Below are positions 1-5,419 of a DNA stretch of 5,926 nucleotides, piece after piece. Source of the DNA: Campylobacteraceae bacterium (GTDB taxonomy: Bacteria; Campylobacterota; Campylobacteria; Campylobacterales; Sulfurovaceae); assembly GCA_027056615.1 (NCBI GenBank), contig JALUKJ010000008.1, positions 1 through 5,926 of the forward strand, read 5' to 3'. The notes under the pieces were generated by a model. The model was given only the letters and a program-made list of their open reading frames with translations, was not told the DNA's origin and did not search any database. Every line of letters begins with the position of its first letter. Positions within the stretch are counted from its first letter, which is position 1. A program made the position numbers and the translations under genes.

Positions 1-7
1 GTTTTTA

Positions 8-343
8 TTAGTTACAAGTAGCAAAATAGTTTTTTGAAAGAGAGACTTTAGCATTTCTTATTATATTTGGTTTGGAAATTTTTAGATTCAATTTTGTAAT
101 TTTAGAGTATTTTGAGACTATTTTTTGAGTTAACTCTTCTATGGCTGTCTCTAAAAGTTTATATTTTTTCTCTAACATCTGCTGTTCTATTAGTTCAATA
201 ACATCAGCATAGTTTATAAAATTATCTTTTTCGTAACTATATTTAATTTTTACATTGACAATGACCTCTTGAGGAGTTATCCTCTCAAAGTCTAAAATAC
301 CTATGATACATTCAAAAGTAAGCTCTTCAATATGAATAGTCAT
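8..343 (-). CDS. folB: Dihydroneopterin aldolase (FolB)
   Basis: This is a 111-residue protein, close to the roughly 120 residues usual for FolB. The family enzyme cleaves 7,8-dihydroneopterin to 6-hydroxymethyl-dihydropterin and glycolaldehyde in cytosolic folate synthesis, working as an octamer. Visible family marks are GILDFERITPQEV at residues 15-27 with the conserved Glu20, INYADV at 43-48, the LLETAIE segment around Glu66 (the pterin-anchoring region), and ISKPNI at 89-94 with Lys91 in the place of the catalytic lysine. The start codon overlaps the plsY stop codon in the string TAATG, so the two genes are very likely translationally coupled in one minus-strand operon. The ORF is complete, with a TAA stop at 8-10. 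Nothing is missing, and the identification is firm from motifs and length. Confidence 0.93.
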   Translation of the reverse strand: MTIHIEELTFECIIGILDFERITPQEVIVNVKIKYSYEKDNFINYADVIELIEQQMLEKKYKLLETAIEELTQKIVSKYSKITKLNLKISKPNIIRNAKVSLSKNYFATCN

Positions 344-954
344 TAAACTACTTTTGTCTCTTCTCTTTTAAAGAGTCTTATAATATTTGGAATATGTTTA
401 TAAAAAATAATAAAAGCTATTATACAAATAGGAGCATGAGAATGAATCCCCTCTATGTTAGGATATAAAATATAAGAAGAGATTAAAAGTGCAACTAAAC
501 CAATAAGTGAAGAGAGAGAAGAAATTTTAAGTACTTTTCCTGCTACCAACCAAACAACAATAGCAATAAGTGCAGGAATAGGGAGTAGTACTAAAAGCAC
601 ACCAAAACCAGTTGCCACACCTTTACCACCTTCAAGCCATAAAAATGGACTAAAACAGTGACCAAGTACAGAGAGAACAGCAATTGTCCAAAGTACAGTA
701 GGTTGGGCTCCTAATGCCATGGCAATAAGGATAATAACTGCACCCTTTAGAGCATCAAGGGCAAAAGTTGCTATGGTGAGCTTTTTTGCTAAATCAGGGG
801 CTTTCTCTTTTAAAACACGAAGTACATTAGTAGCTCCAATATTTCCACTACCCTCATTTCGTACATCGACTCCTGCAAAGAGTTTTGCTAAAATAAATCC
901 AAAAGGAACAGCTGATAAGAGGTAAGCACTTAGGTAAAGCATAATATTTGTCAT
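343..954 (-). CDS. plsY: Acyl-phosphate:glycerol-3-phosphate acyltransferase (PlsY)
   Basis: This 203-residue integral membrane protein transfers an acyl chain from acyl-phosphate to sn-glycerol-3-phosphate, making lysophosphatidate, the first acylation step of phospholipid synthesis. All three PlsY motifs are present: the glycine-rich motif 1 (GSGNIGATN, residues 35-43) after an N-terminal membrane helix, motif 2 (LDALKG, 66-71), and motif 3 (GHCFSPF at 98-104 with EGGKGVAT at 108-115). Further hydrophobic segments lie at about 71-100, 114-138 and 148-165, and another at about 174-187, consistent with the usual multi-span topology. The ORF could extend upstream to 1047, but that adds 31 non-family residues and has no ribosome binding site. 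The Met at 954 has GGAG five bases upstream and begins at the first membrane helix as in homologues. It is followed without a gap by folB. Confidence 0.95.
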   Translation of the reverse strand: MTNIMLYLSAYLLSAVPFGFILAKLFAGVDVRNEGSGNIGATNVLRVLKEKAPDLAKKLTIATFALDALKGAVIILIAMALGAQPTVLWTIAVLSVLGHCFSPFLWLEGGKGVATGFGVLLVLLPIPALIAIVVWLVAGKVLKISSLSSLIGLVALLISSYILYPNIEGIHSHAPICIIAFIIFYKHIPNIIRLFKREETKVV

Positions 955-958
955 AAAA

Positions 959-963
959 TCTCC
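959..963 (-). promoter_or_regulatory. Ribosome binding site deciding the plsY start
   Basis: Read on the minus strand, the sequence is TTGGAGATTTTATG. The GGAG is separated by five bases from the ATG at 954. No comparable site precedes the upstream ATG at 1047, so 954 is preferred as the start. Confidence 0.75.
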
Positions 964-1027
964 AAGATTAATTATTATTGTCGCAATTTTAACTAAAAAT
1001 ATGGTATTTTTTCCTAAATTATCACTT

Positions 1028-1031
1028 AAGG
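1028..1031 (+). promoter_or_regulatory. Ribosome binding site deciding the nadA start
   Basis: AAGG lies eight bases before the ATG at 1040. The earlier in-frame ATG at 1001 is preceded only by A/T sequence without a Shine-Dalgarno, so 1040 is the preferred start. Confidence 0.65.
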
Positions 1032-1039
1032 CAAAAAAT

Positions 1040-2041
1040 ATGGGCATAGATTACAGAGCAGAGATAGAGAGACTTAAACAAGAACTACCTGTAACCGTAG
1101 TGGGTCACTACTATCAGCGTGATGAAGTGTTTGAGATGGCAGACATAAGAGGAGACAGTTTAGAACTTGCACGAAAGTGTAAAGCCGATAATAATCCTTG
1201 GGTTGTTTTTTGTGGTGTTGGATTTATGGGACAGAGTGTTAAAATAATTGCTCCAGAAAAAAGAGTACTTATGCCTAAAGTTGCTTGTTGTGCTATGGCT
1301 CGTATGATGGATGGTACGTATTTTGATAAATCTGTAGCTTATATGAATAAACATGGAATTAAAACCGAAGATATTTTACCAATTACTTACATTAATAGTG
1401 ATGCCTCTGTAAAGGCAAAAGTAGGAAAAATGGGTGGAATGGTCTGTACTTCTTCTAATGCCTATAAGATTATTGAAAAAGGTTTAGAGTCAGGTAAAAA
1501 GATTCTCTTTGTTCCAGATAGATGTTTAGGTCAAAACTTTGCTAACTCCATGGGCTTAAAGTCATGTGTTATTGGTGAAGAGGGAAAAGAGTGCAATCCT
1601 GCTGATGCTGATGTTATCTGTTTTAATGGTTTCTGTTCAGTTCACCAACTCTTTACACTTGATGATATTGAGTTTTACCGTGAAAAGTATCCTGATATAA
1701 AAATTGCAGTACACCCAGAGTGTGACCCTGCTATTGTAGATGCTTCTGATTTTGCAGGTTCTACATCTCAACTTATTAAGTATGTAAATGAGTTAGCTCC
1801 TAAAGAGAAAGTTGCTGTAGGAACAGAGTATAATTTAGTAAATAGAATGCGTCAAGGAAATACGTATGTACTCTCTTCAACTAAACCAGAGTGTCCGACT
1901 ATGAATGAGACTACTTTGGAAGATTTATACAAAACATTAAAATCAATAGAAGATAATCAACCTATCAATGAAATTTTTGTTGATGAAGATACTCGACACT
2001 ATGCAAATTTAGCACTAGAGAGAATGTTAGCAATTAATTAA
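1040..2041 (+). CDS. nadA: Quinolinate synthase (NadA), [4Fe-4S] enzyme
   Basis: This 333-residue protein condenses iminoaspartate (supplied by aspartate oxidase NadB) with dihydroxyacetone phosphate to give quinolinate in de novo NAD synthesis. Family motifs appear in order: GHYYQ (22-26), GDSLELA (38-44), CGVGFMGQSVKIIAPEK (58-74), CCAMA (83-87), TYINSDASVKA (116-126), VCTSSNA (135-141), VPDRCLGQN (158-166), GFCSVH (197-202), HPECD (225-229), GSTSQLIKYV (240-249), GTEYNLVNRM (261-270) and CPTMNET (285-291). The three cluster ligands of the family map best to Cys84, Cys199 and Cys285. The length is normal. The start at 1040 was chosen over 1001 because it has a Shine-Dalgarno and removes 13 non-family residues. 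No nadB or nadC lies next to it within the window, and a repeat-filled gap follows. Confidence 0.96.
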   Translation: MGIDYRAEIERLKQELPVTVVGHYYQRDEVFEMADIRGDSLELARKCKADNNPWVVFCGVGFMGQSVKIIAPEKRVLMPKVACCAMARMMDGTYFDKSVAYMNKHGIKTEDILPITYINSDASVKAKVGKMGGMVCTSSNAYKIIEKGLESGKKILFVPDRCLGQNFANSMGLKSCVIGEEGKECNPADADVICFNGFCSVHQLFTLDDIEFYREKYPDIKIAVHPECDPAIVDASDFAGSTSQLIKYVNELAPKEKVAVGTEYNLVNRMRQGNTYVLSSTKPECPTMNETTLEDLYKTLKSIEDNQPINEIFVDEDTRHYANLALERMLAIN

Positions 2042-2163
2042 AATCTGTTCTTTACTACTAATAGTGTACTATTCGATAATTAATTGACAATATCAATGAA
2101 TTGCAAACTCGTTCCCATCCGTCCTAGGCAATGCCAATGAATTAAGGAATAAATATTCAAAAA

Positions 2164-2186
2164 CTGTAGGTTCGATTTCATCGAAC
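2164..2186 (+). repeat. REP-like unit, GTAG plus hairpin, forward copy
   Basis: The 23-nt unit begins CTGTAG and is followed by a self-complementary hairpin: GTTCGAT at 2170-2176, loop TTC, ATCGAAC at 2180-2186. A GTAG tetranucleotide next to a short palindrome is the hallmark of REP sequences recognised by REP-associated tyrosine transposases (RAYT/TnpA-REP). No such transposase gene is present in this window. Confidence 0.75.
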
Positions 2187-2213
2187 GGATTGTTTTATGG
2201 GCTTCAATTTTTT

Positions 2214-2236
2214 GTTCGATAAAATCGAACCTACAG
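2214..2236 (-). repeat. REP-like unit, GTAG plus hairpin, inverted copy
   Basis: This is the reverse complement of the forward copy at 2164-2186 with a single difference in 23 bases, located in the hairpin loop. Its own hairpin is GTTCGAT at 2214-2220, loop AAA, ATCGAAC at 2224-2230, followed by CTAC, the complement of GTAG. The two copies are separated by 27 nt. Together they could form either two small hairpins or one long stem. Confidence 0.75.
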
Positions 2237-2297
2237 GATTTGAGCTTATTTCATTGGCATTGACGGAGACGGTGGGAACAAGAAAAAAAAATAAACT

Positions 2298-2394
2298 CGT
2301 TCCAAAGCTCCAGCTTTGGAATGCCTATTGGAGAGACAATAACAAAATATAATTGTAACTCCAATATTGAGTAACAAAGCTGGAGCTTCGTTAC
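2298..2394. repeat. Composite inverted repeat (element 2) with three hairpins, upstream of the U32 gene
   Basis: Three nested or consecutive palindromes are present. The left hairpin is perfect: TTCCAAAGCT (2300-2309), CC, AGCTTTGGAA (2312-2321). The middle stem pairs TATTGGAG (2326-2333) with CTCCAATA (2359-2366), extended by ACAAT/ATTGT. The right hairpin at 2371-2394 pairs GTAACAAAGCT with AGCTTCGTTAC with one mismatch. The right half is also a diverged reverse complement of the left half, so the whole is one large inverted repeat. It shares the 11-bp string AAACTCGTTCC with element 1 (2105-2115 and 2293-2303), and each copy is followed by AATGCC at almost the same distance. The two elements therefore belong to one repeat family. 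Confidence 0.8.
2348..2353 (+). promoter_or_regulatory. Candidate -10 box for the U32-purE operon, in the loop of repeat element 2
   Basis: A perfect TATAAT lies 62 bp before the U32 start codon, inside the AT-rich loop of repeat element 2. There is no good -35: TATTGG sits 16 bp upstream and TTGGAG 14 bp upstream. A transcript starting near 2360 would carry the right-hand hairpin (2371-2394) in its leader, just before the ribosome binding site AGGA at 2404-2407. The TATAAT is directly visible. Promoter activity is inferred. Confidence 0.4.
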
Positions 2395-2414
2395 TAGTCA
2401 GATAGGATATTTAT

Positions 2415-3716
2415 ATGAAAAAAGCAGAACTTTTAGCCCCAGCAGGTAACTTAGAAAAATTAAAAATTGCATTAGCCTATGGAGCTGATGCTGTTTATGG
2501 AAGTACCAGTACTTTCTCATTGCGTATTCGTTCAGGAAAAGATTTTGACATGGACTCTTACGCAGAGGGAATCGCTTATGCTCATGAACGAGGGAAAAAG
2601 GTTTACTCTACAGTTAACTCATTTCCTTTTAACTCTCAACTTAAACTCTATGAAAACCATATTGCAAAAATAGCCGAGCTAAAGCCTGATGCACTTATTG
2701 TCTCTAGCCCAGGGGTGGTGGCAATGGCAAGAAAAATTGCCCCAAATATTCCTATTCACCTCTCAACACAAGCAAATGTAATGAATGTTTTAGATGCACA
2801 AGTATATTATGATATGGGTGTAGAGCGTATTATTGTGGCACGTGAAATCTCTCTAAAAGATTGTGAAGCAATTAAAAAAGTTCTTCCTGATTTATCACTA
2901 GAGATTTTTGTGCATGGTTCTATGTGTTTTGCCTATAGTGGGCGTTGTTTAGTTTCTGCTCTTCAAACAGGTCGTGTTCCAAACCGTGGAAGTTGTGCGA
3001 ATGATTGTAGATTTCCTTATGAGATTTATGCACATAGCCCAGAGAGTAACACTACTTTTAGACTCGATGAAGAGGAGGGAATAGGTACTTACATTATGAA
3101 TTCAAAAGATATGAATATGGCTTCACATGTAGATGAGATTTTAGCTTCAGGTGTAATTGATTCTCTAAAAATAGAGGGGAGAACCAAATCACCTTACTAT
3201 GCAGGAGTAGTAACTAAAGCCTATAGAGAAGCTATTGATGATTTCTATGAAGGTAAATTTGACGCTTTAAAATATCAAAAAGAGTTAAATACCACACAAA
3301 ACAGAGGCTTTACAGATGCCTATTTACTCTCAAAACCTTTTGAGAGAAATAATACTCAATCTCATGGCTTTACCATTCAAGATGGAACTCACCAAGTAGC
3401 AGGTTTAGTAGGGGAAGATGGCACAACATGGAGATGTAAAGACAAAACTTGTGTAGGGGATAAGATTGAGATTGTTCTGCCTGTTGGTGTTACCATTGAA
3501 GAGATGGAAGATGATGGGTGTAAAATTACCAAAGAGCATGGAGCATTTTTCATTGAGTTTAAAAAGATTGTTTCTACTACAGGAAAAGAGTTTGAGTGTA
3601 TCCATAGTGGGGATTTAAATAATATTGTTTTACCAGTTAAATTGCCAGGTTATACCATTTTAAGAAGAGGAATTGCTGAAGCAAAAGCTAAAAAAGGTTT
3701 AGCACTTAACGTTTAA
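2415..3716 (+). CDS. trhP: Peptidase U32-family protein, TrhP/YegQ-like tRNA hydroxylation factor
   Basis: This 433-residue protein begins KKAELLAPAGNLEKLKIAL, the classic U32 N-terminus. It carries the U32 signature E-x-F-x2-GS-M-C-x4-G-x-C-x-V-S at residues 163-181, followed by RGSCANDCRFPY (191-202) and LKIEGRTKS (251-259). Cys171, Cys178, Cys194 and Cys198 are the likely iron-sulfur ligands. Residues from about 330 to 413 fit the U32 C-terminal beta domain. Although called peptidases, U32 proteins of this length and layout in other bacteria act in prephenate-dependent 5-hydroxylation of uridine 34 of tRNA (E. coli TrhP, Bacillus YrrN/YrrO). The 23S rRNA hydroxylase RlhA is much longer, and UbiU/UbiV are shorter. 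The family is certain. The TrhP assignment rests on length and layout. The start has AGGA seven bases upstream. It heads an apparent operon with purE. Confidence 0.85.
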   Translation: MKKAELLAPAGNLEKLKIALAYGADAVYGSTSTFSLRIRSGKDFDMDSYAEGIAYAHERGKKVYSTVNSFPFNSQLKLYENHIAKIAELKPDALIVSSPGVVAMARKIAPNIPIHLSTQANVMNVLDAQVYYDMGVERIIVAREISLKDCEAIKKVLPDLSLEIFVHGSMCFAYSGRCLVSALQTGRVPNRGSCANDCRFPYEIYAHSPESNTTFRLDEEEGIGTYIMNSKDMNMASHVDEILASGVIDSLKIEGRTKSPYYAGVVTKAYREAIDDFYEGKFDALKYQKELNTTQNRGFTDAYLLSKPFERNNTQSHGFTIQDGTHQVAGLVGEDGTTWRCKDKTCVGDKIEIVLPVGVTIEEMEDDGCKITKEHGAFFIEFKKIVSTTGKEFECIHSGDLNNIVLPVKLPGYTILRRGIAEAKAKKGLALNV

Positions 3717-3717
3717 G

Positions 3718-3801
3718 ATGGAGACATTAGAAAAAATAATAGCTTTTTTTATGCAAGTAATAGAATCTATAGCTAAGTTTTTTTCTTGGTTATTTGGTTA
3801 A
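3718..3801 (+). CDS. Putative 27-residue amphipathic peptide
   Basis: This short ORF begins with an ATG one base after the U32 stop codon and ends in TAA. The peptide starts METLEKIIAF and ends KFFSWLFG. Placed on an alpha-helical wheel, Glu2, Glu5, Lys6, Gln13, Glu16, Ser17, Lys20 and Ser23 all fall within about 120 degrees. The opposite face is Leu, Ile, Phe, Val and Met, so it would be a very regular amphipathic helix able to lie on a membrane. I do not recognise the family. It has no clear Shine-Dalgarno of its own and would depend on translational coupling with the U32 gene. No homologue can be checked here. Chance ORFs of this length are common, but the consistent helix periodicity argues for a real gene. 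Alternatives are a membrane-surface peptide, a small toxin-like peptide, or a non-coding stretch. Confidence 0.4.
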   Translation: METLEKIIAFFMQVIESIAKFFSWLFG

Positions 3802-3831
3802 TCCATGTTAAATCGAAAAACAGCTATTATT
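3735..3831. repeat. Long-range inverted repeat across the U32-purE gap
   Basis: AATAATAGCTTTTTTT at 3735-3750 is complementary to AAAAACAGCTATTATT at 3816-3831 in 15 of 16 positions, with a 65-nt loop. The left arm lies inside the small ORF (codons 6-11) and the right arm ends 21 bases before the purE ribosome binding site. The arms are AT-rich, so the stem would be weak. A role in mRNA folding between U32 and purE is speculative. Confidence 0.4.
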
Positions 3832-3852
3832 CTCTCAATAATTTAAAGTTTT

Positions 3853-3856
3853 GGAG
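3853..3856 (+). promoter_or_regulatory. Ribosome binding site deciding the purE start
   Basis: GGAG lies seven bases before the ATG at 3864. The ORF is open further upstream from a TTG at 3786, but those extra 26 residues do not resemble PurE and lack a Shine-Dalgarno. Confidence 0.75.
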
Positions 3857-3863
3857 TATACGG

Positions 3864-4358
3864 ATGAAATTTGTATCAATCGTTATTGGTTCTAAGAGTG
3901 ACTATAGTGTCATGAGTGAGTGTGCAGAGACACTTAAAAAGTTTGGTGTTCCTTATGAACTCATTATCTCTTCAGCCCATCGAAGCCCAGAGCGAACAAA
4001 AATCTACATGAAAGAGGCAGAAGAAAAAGGTGCGCAAGTTTTCATCGCAGCAGCAGGAATGGCAGCACACTTAGCAGGTGCTTTAGCTGCATCCACAACC
4101 AAACCAATACTTGGTGTACCAATGGCAAGTGGAGAACTTAGAGGAGAAGATGCTCTTTTAAGTACAGTAATGATGCCAGCAGGAATGCCTGTAGGAACTG
4201 TAGCCATTGGTAAAGCAGGAGCTGTAAACTCTGCTTATTTAGCTATTCAAATTATGGCACTTCAAGACGATGAGTTAAAAGTGAAGCTTCAAGAGGACAG
4301 AGTGAGCAAGGCTAAAAAGGTTGAGCTTGATTCAAGTACTGTTGAAGTGATTTTGTAA
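3864..4358 (+). CDS. purE: N5-carboxyaminoimidazole ribonucleotide mutase (PurE, class I)
   Basis: This 164-residue protein matches class I PurE in length. The enzyme moves the carboxyl group of N5-CAIR to give CAIR in purine synthesis and normally works after the carboxylase PurK in an octamer. Visible marks are GSKSD (residues 9-13, with Ser10 and Asp13), SAHRSPE (37-43, with the catalytic His39), the [13 protein letters not shown] stretch, then [27 protein letters not shown], and the closing [16 protein letters not shown]. No key residue is missing. It lies 62 nt after the small ORF and 17 nt before the ATPase gene, with no terminator visible on either side. In Campylobacter jejuni, as I recall, purE is followed closely by glyQ. 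Here the ATPase-nuclease pair occupies that place. Confidence 0.96.
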   Translation: MKFVSIVIGSKSDYSVMSECAETLKKFGVPYELIISSAHRSPERTKIYMKEAEEKGAQVFIAAAGMAAHLAGALAASTTKPILGVPMASGELRGEDALLSTVMMPAGMPVGTVAIGKAGAVNSAYLAIQIMALQDDELKVKLQEDRVSKAKKVELDSSTVEVIL

Positions 4359-4375
4359 TTATAAAAAGGTAAATC

Positions 4376-5419
4376 ATGGAACTCCAGCTTAAAAATATTG
4401 GAATGATTAAAGATGCTAATGTTAAGATTGATGGTTTGACCGTTATTGCTGGGGAGAATGATACTGGGAAGAGTACTGTTGGGAAGGCTCTTTATTTGGT
4501 GATTAATAGCCTTTCTGTAGAAGAAATAACAATGCAAGAACTATATGGTACTGATGAAATTAATCATTTAGGACGATTAAATACTTATGGTAAAAAAATA
4601 CAAGATAGTATTTTTTCTAATAAAAGTATTGGAAATGATAGTGTCATTAAATTATCAAATAATAATAAATCTTTTATATATCATAAAGAATTAGTTGCAG
4701 ATGAACTTTATCAAAAAGATATTAAAGTGTCATCTCTTATTACAACTTTTATAGAAACACCTATTGTGTGGAATTTACAAGAATTTTTCAGAAGTATAAC
4801 AGATATAGAATCACATTTGAAGTTAGTAGGGGAATCGATTGATATTCCTTATCCTTTTTTGATGAAAGATTTATATTTTAAATTAAGTACAAAGCGAAAC
4901 TTTGTAGAAAAATGGACTCAAAGTTATAGTAAAGAGATTACAAATATCATTAATGGAACATTTCAAAAAGATGAAGATGGAGTGTTTAGATTTTACAGAG
5001 AAGAAAAAAAGTTTGATTTAATTGATACAGCAACAGGAATAAAATATTTTGGTATTTTACAAGTGTTATTAGATAATAATCGTTTAAATAGTTATAGTTT
5101 GTTAATTTTAGACGAACCAGAAGTACATCTTCACCCAAAATGGCAACTAGAGATGGCTAAAATTATTGTTGAACTTGTCAAAAATGGTGTTAAAATTTTA
5201 GTAAATTCTCATAGTCCTTATATGATAGAAGCGTTACAAAGATACAGTAAGTTAGCCGAAGTAAATTCAGATTTCTATTTAGCAGAAGATGGCTATATTA
5301 AAAAAGAAAACGATAATAACTCTGAAACATTGTCTAAAATTTTTGAAAAACTTTCTGAACCTTTTGATACTTTTGATAAAATGGATAGCGATAGTATGGA
5401 GAAGTTGATAAATGGCTGA
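4376..5419 (+). CDS. ABC-type AAA ATPase (RecF/OLD-like class), putative defence ATPase
   Basis: The 347-residue protein opens with a short beta region (LQLKNIGMIKDANVKIDGL) leading to Walker A GENDTGKST at 26-34. A less conserved insert of about 170 residues follows. Then come an ABC-signature-like TATGIKYFGILQ (218-229), Walker B LLILDEPEVHLHP (242-254, Asp246 and Glu247), and the switch histidine in VNSHSPYMIEAL (276-287, His279). This is the AAA_15/AAA_21 type head found in RecF, OLD nucleases and many phage-defence ATPases. It ends about 60 residues after the switch His, so the C-terminal TOPRIM nuclease domain of OLD/GajA is absent, and no long coiled coil is seen. AAAAGG lies before the ATG. 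The start of the next gene overlaps its end, suggesting the two proteins act together. The middle of the gene is very AT-rich: I count 9 G/C in 4621-4680, against 26 in 4081-4140 of purE. Its substrate and trigger are unknown. Confidence 0.85.
   Translation: MELQLKNIGMIKDANVKIDGLTVIAGENDTGKSTVGKALYLVINSLSVEEITMQELYGTDEINHLGRLNTYGKKIQDSIFSNKSIGNDSVIKLSNNNKSFIYHKELVADELYQKDIKVSSLITTFIETPIVWNLQEFFRSITDIESHLKLVGESIDIPYPFLMKDLYFKLSTKRNFVEKWTQSYSKEITNIINGTFQKDEDGVFRFYREEKKFDLIDTATGIKYFGILQVLLDNNRLNSYSLLILDEPEVHLHPKWQLEMAKIIVELVKNGVKILVNSHSPYMIEALQRYSKLAEVNSDFYLAEDGYIKKENDNNSETLSKIFEKLSEPFDTFDKMDSDSMEKLING

Larger units (their letters stand above)
955..1039. promoter_or_regulatory. Divergent intergenic region between plsY and nadA
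   Basis: This 85-bp AT-rich gap separates two genes facing away from each other, so it must hold promoters for both plsY-folB (minus) and nadA (plus). I see no full consensus pair. A loose plus-strand -10 candidate is TATGGT at 1000-1005. On the minus strand TACCAT (1006-1001) could serve plsY with a leader of about 40 nt. Campylobacterota sigma-70 promoters often lack a clear -35, so the absence of TTGACA is not informative. The exact sites are guesses. That promoters lie here follows from the gene layout. Confidence 0.45.
2108..2282. repeat. Composite nested inverted repeat (element 1) downstream of nadA
   Basis: The outer arms are 2108-2143 and 2248-2282. They pair imperfectly: CTCGTTCCC at 2108-2116 faces GGGAACAAG at 2274-2282, and AATGCCAATGAA at 2130-2141 matches the reverse complement of TTCATTGGCATT at 2250-2261. 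Inside sit two REP-like units in opposite orientation (2164-2186 and 2214-2236). The element contains no ORF and lies wholly between genes. The arrangement resembles a BIME (a mosaic of paired palindromic repeats) or a small MITE-like unit. Whether it is mobile cannot be told from one copy. Confidence 0.8.
2042..2414. other. 373-bp gene-free region between nadA and the U32 gene
   Basis: No plausible coding region exists on either strand. The first 65 bp after nadA hold only a weak 5-bp hairpin (AATAG/CTATT, 2060-2073) without a T-run, so it is not a convincing terminator. The remainder is filled by the two repeat elements listed separately, then a 20-bp leader with a Shine-Dalgarno. Because it is flanked by a convincing gene end and a convincing gene start, the region is probably both the end of the nadA transcript and the promoter region of the next operon. 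Confidence 0.7.

Noticed and set aside
719..925. Plus-strand ORF opposite plsY, and similar ORFs opposite nadA, U32, purE and the ATPase
   Set aside because: They overlap strongly identified genes on the other strand or in another frame and show no domain features. They are reading-frame shadows.
1001..1039. Earlier nadA start at 1001
   Set aside because: No Shine-Dalgarno precedes it, and the 13 added residues are not part of the NadA family. The ATG at 1040 has AAGG at good spacing.
955..1047. N-terminal extension of plsY to the ATG at 1047
   Set aside because: The extra 31 residues are not PlsY-like, lack a ribosome binding site and would overlap the nadA start. The Met at 954 has GGAG and begins the first membrane helix.
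2060..2073. Hairpin AATAG/CTATT as the nadA terminator
   Set aside because: It has only five AT-rich pairs and no T-run after it, too weak for an intrinsic terminator.
2084..2089. TTGACA, a perfect -35 hexamer after nadA
   Set aside because: No -10-like hexamer is found 15-19 bp downstream (the sequence there is around CAAACTCG), so it is probably chance.
2164..2394. CRISPR array from the repeated palindromes
   Set aside because: The repeats are inverted, not direct, there are no regular spacers, and no cas genes are present.
3731..3750. Run of T residues after the U32 gene as a terminator
   Set aside because: There is no GC-rich stem before the T-run, and the tract lies inside a plausible small ORF.
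3786..3863. Earlier purE start at the TTG at 3786
   Set aside because: The added 26 residues do not match PurE, and the ATG at 3864 has a clear GGAG and the usual family N-terminus.
4376..5419. OLD-family nuclease or Gabija GajA
   Set aside because: Both need a C-terminal TOPRIM domain. This protein ends about 60 residues after the switch histidine and shows no acidic TOPRIM motifs.
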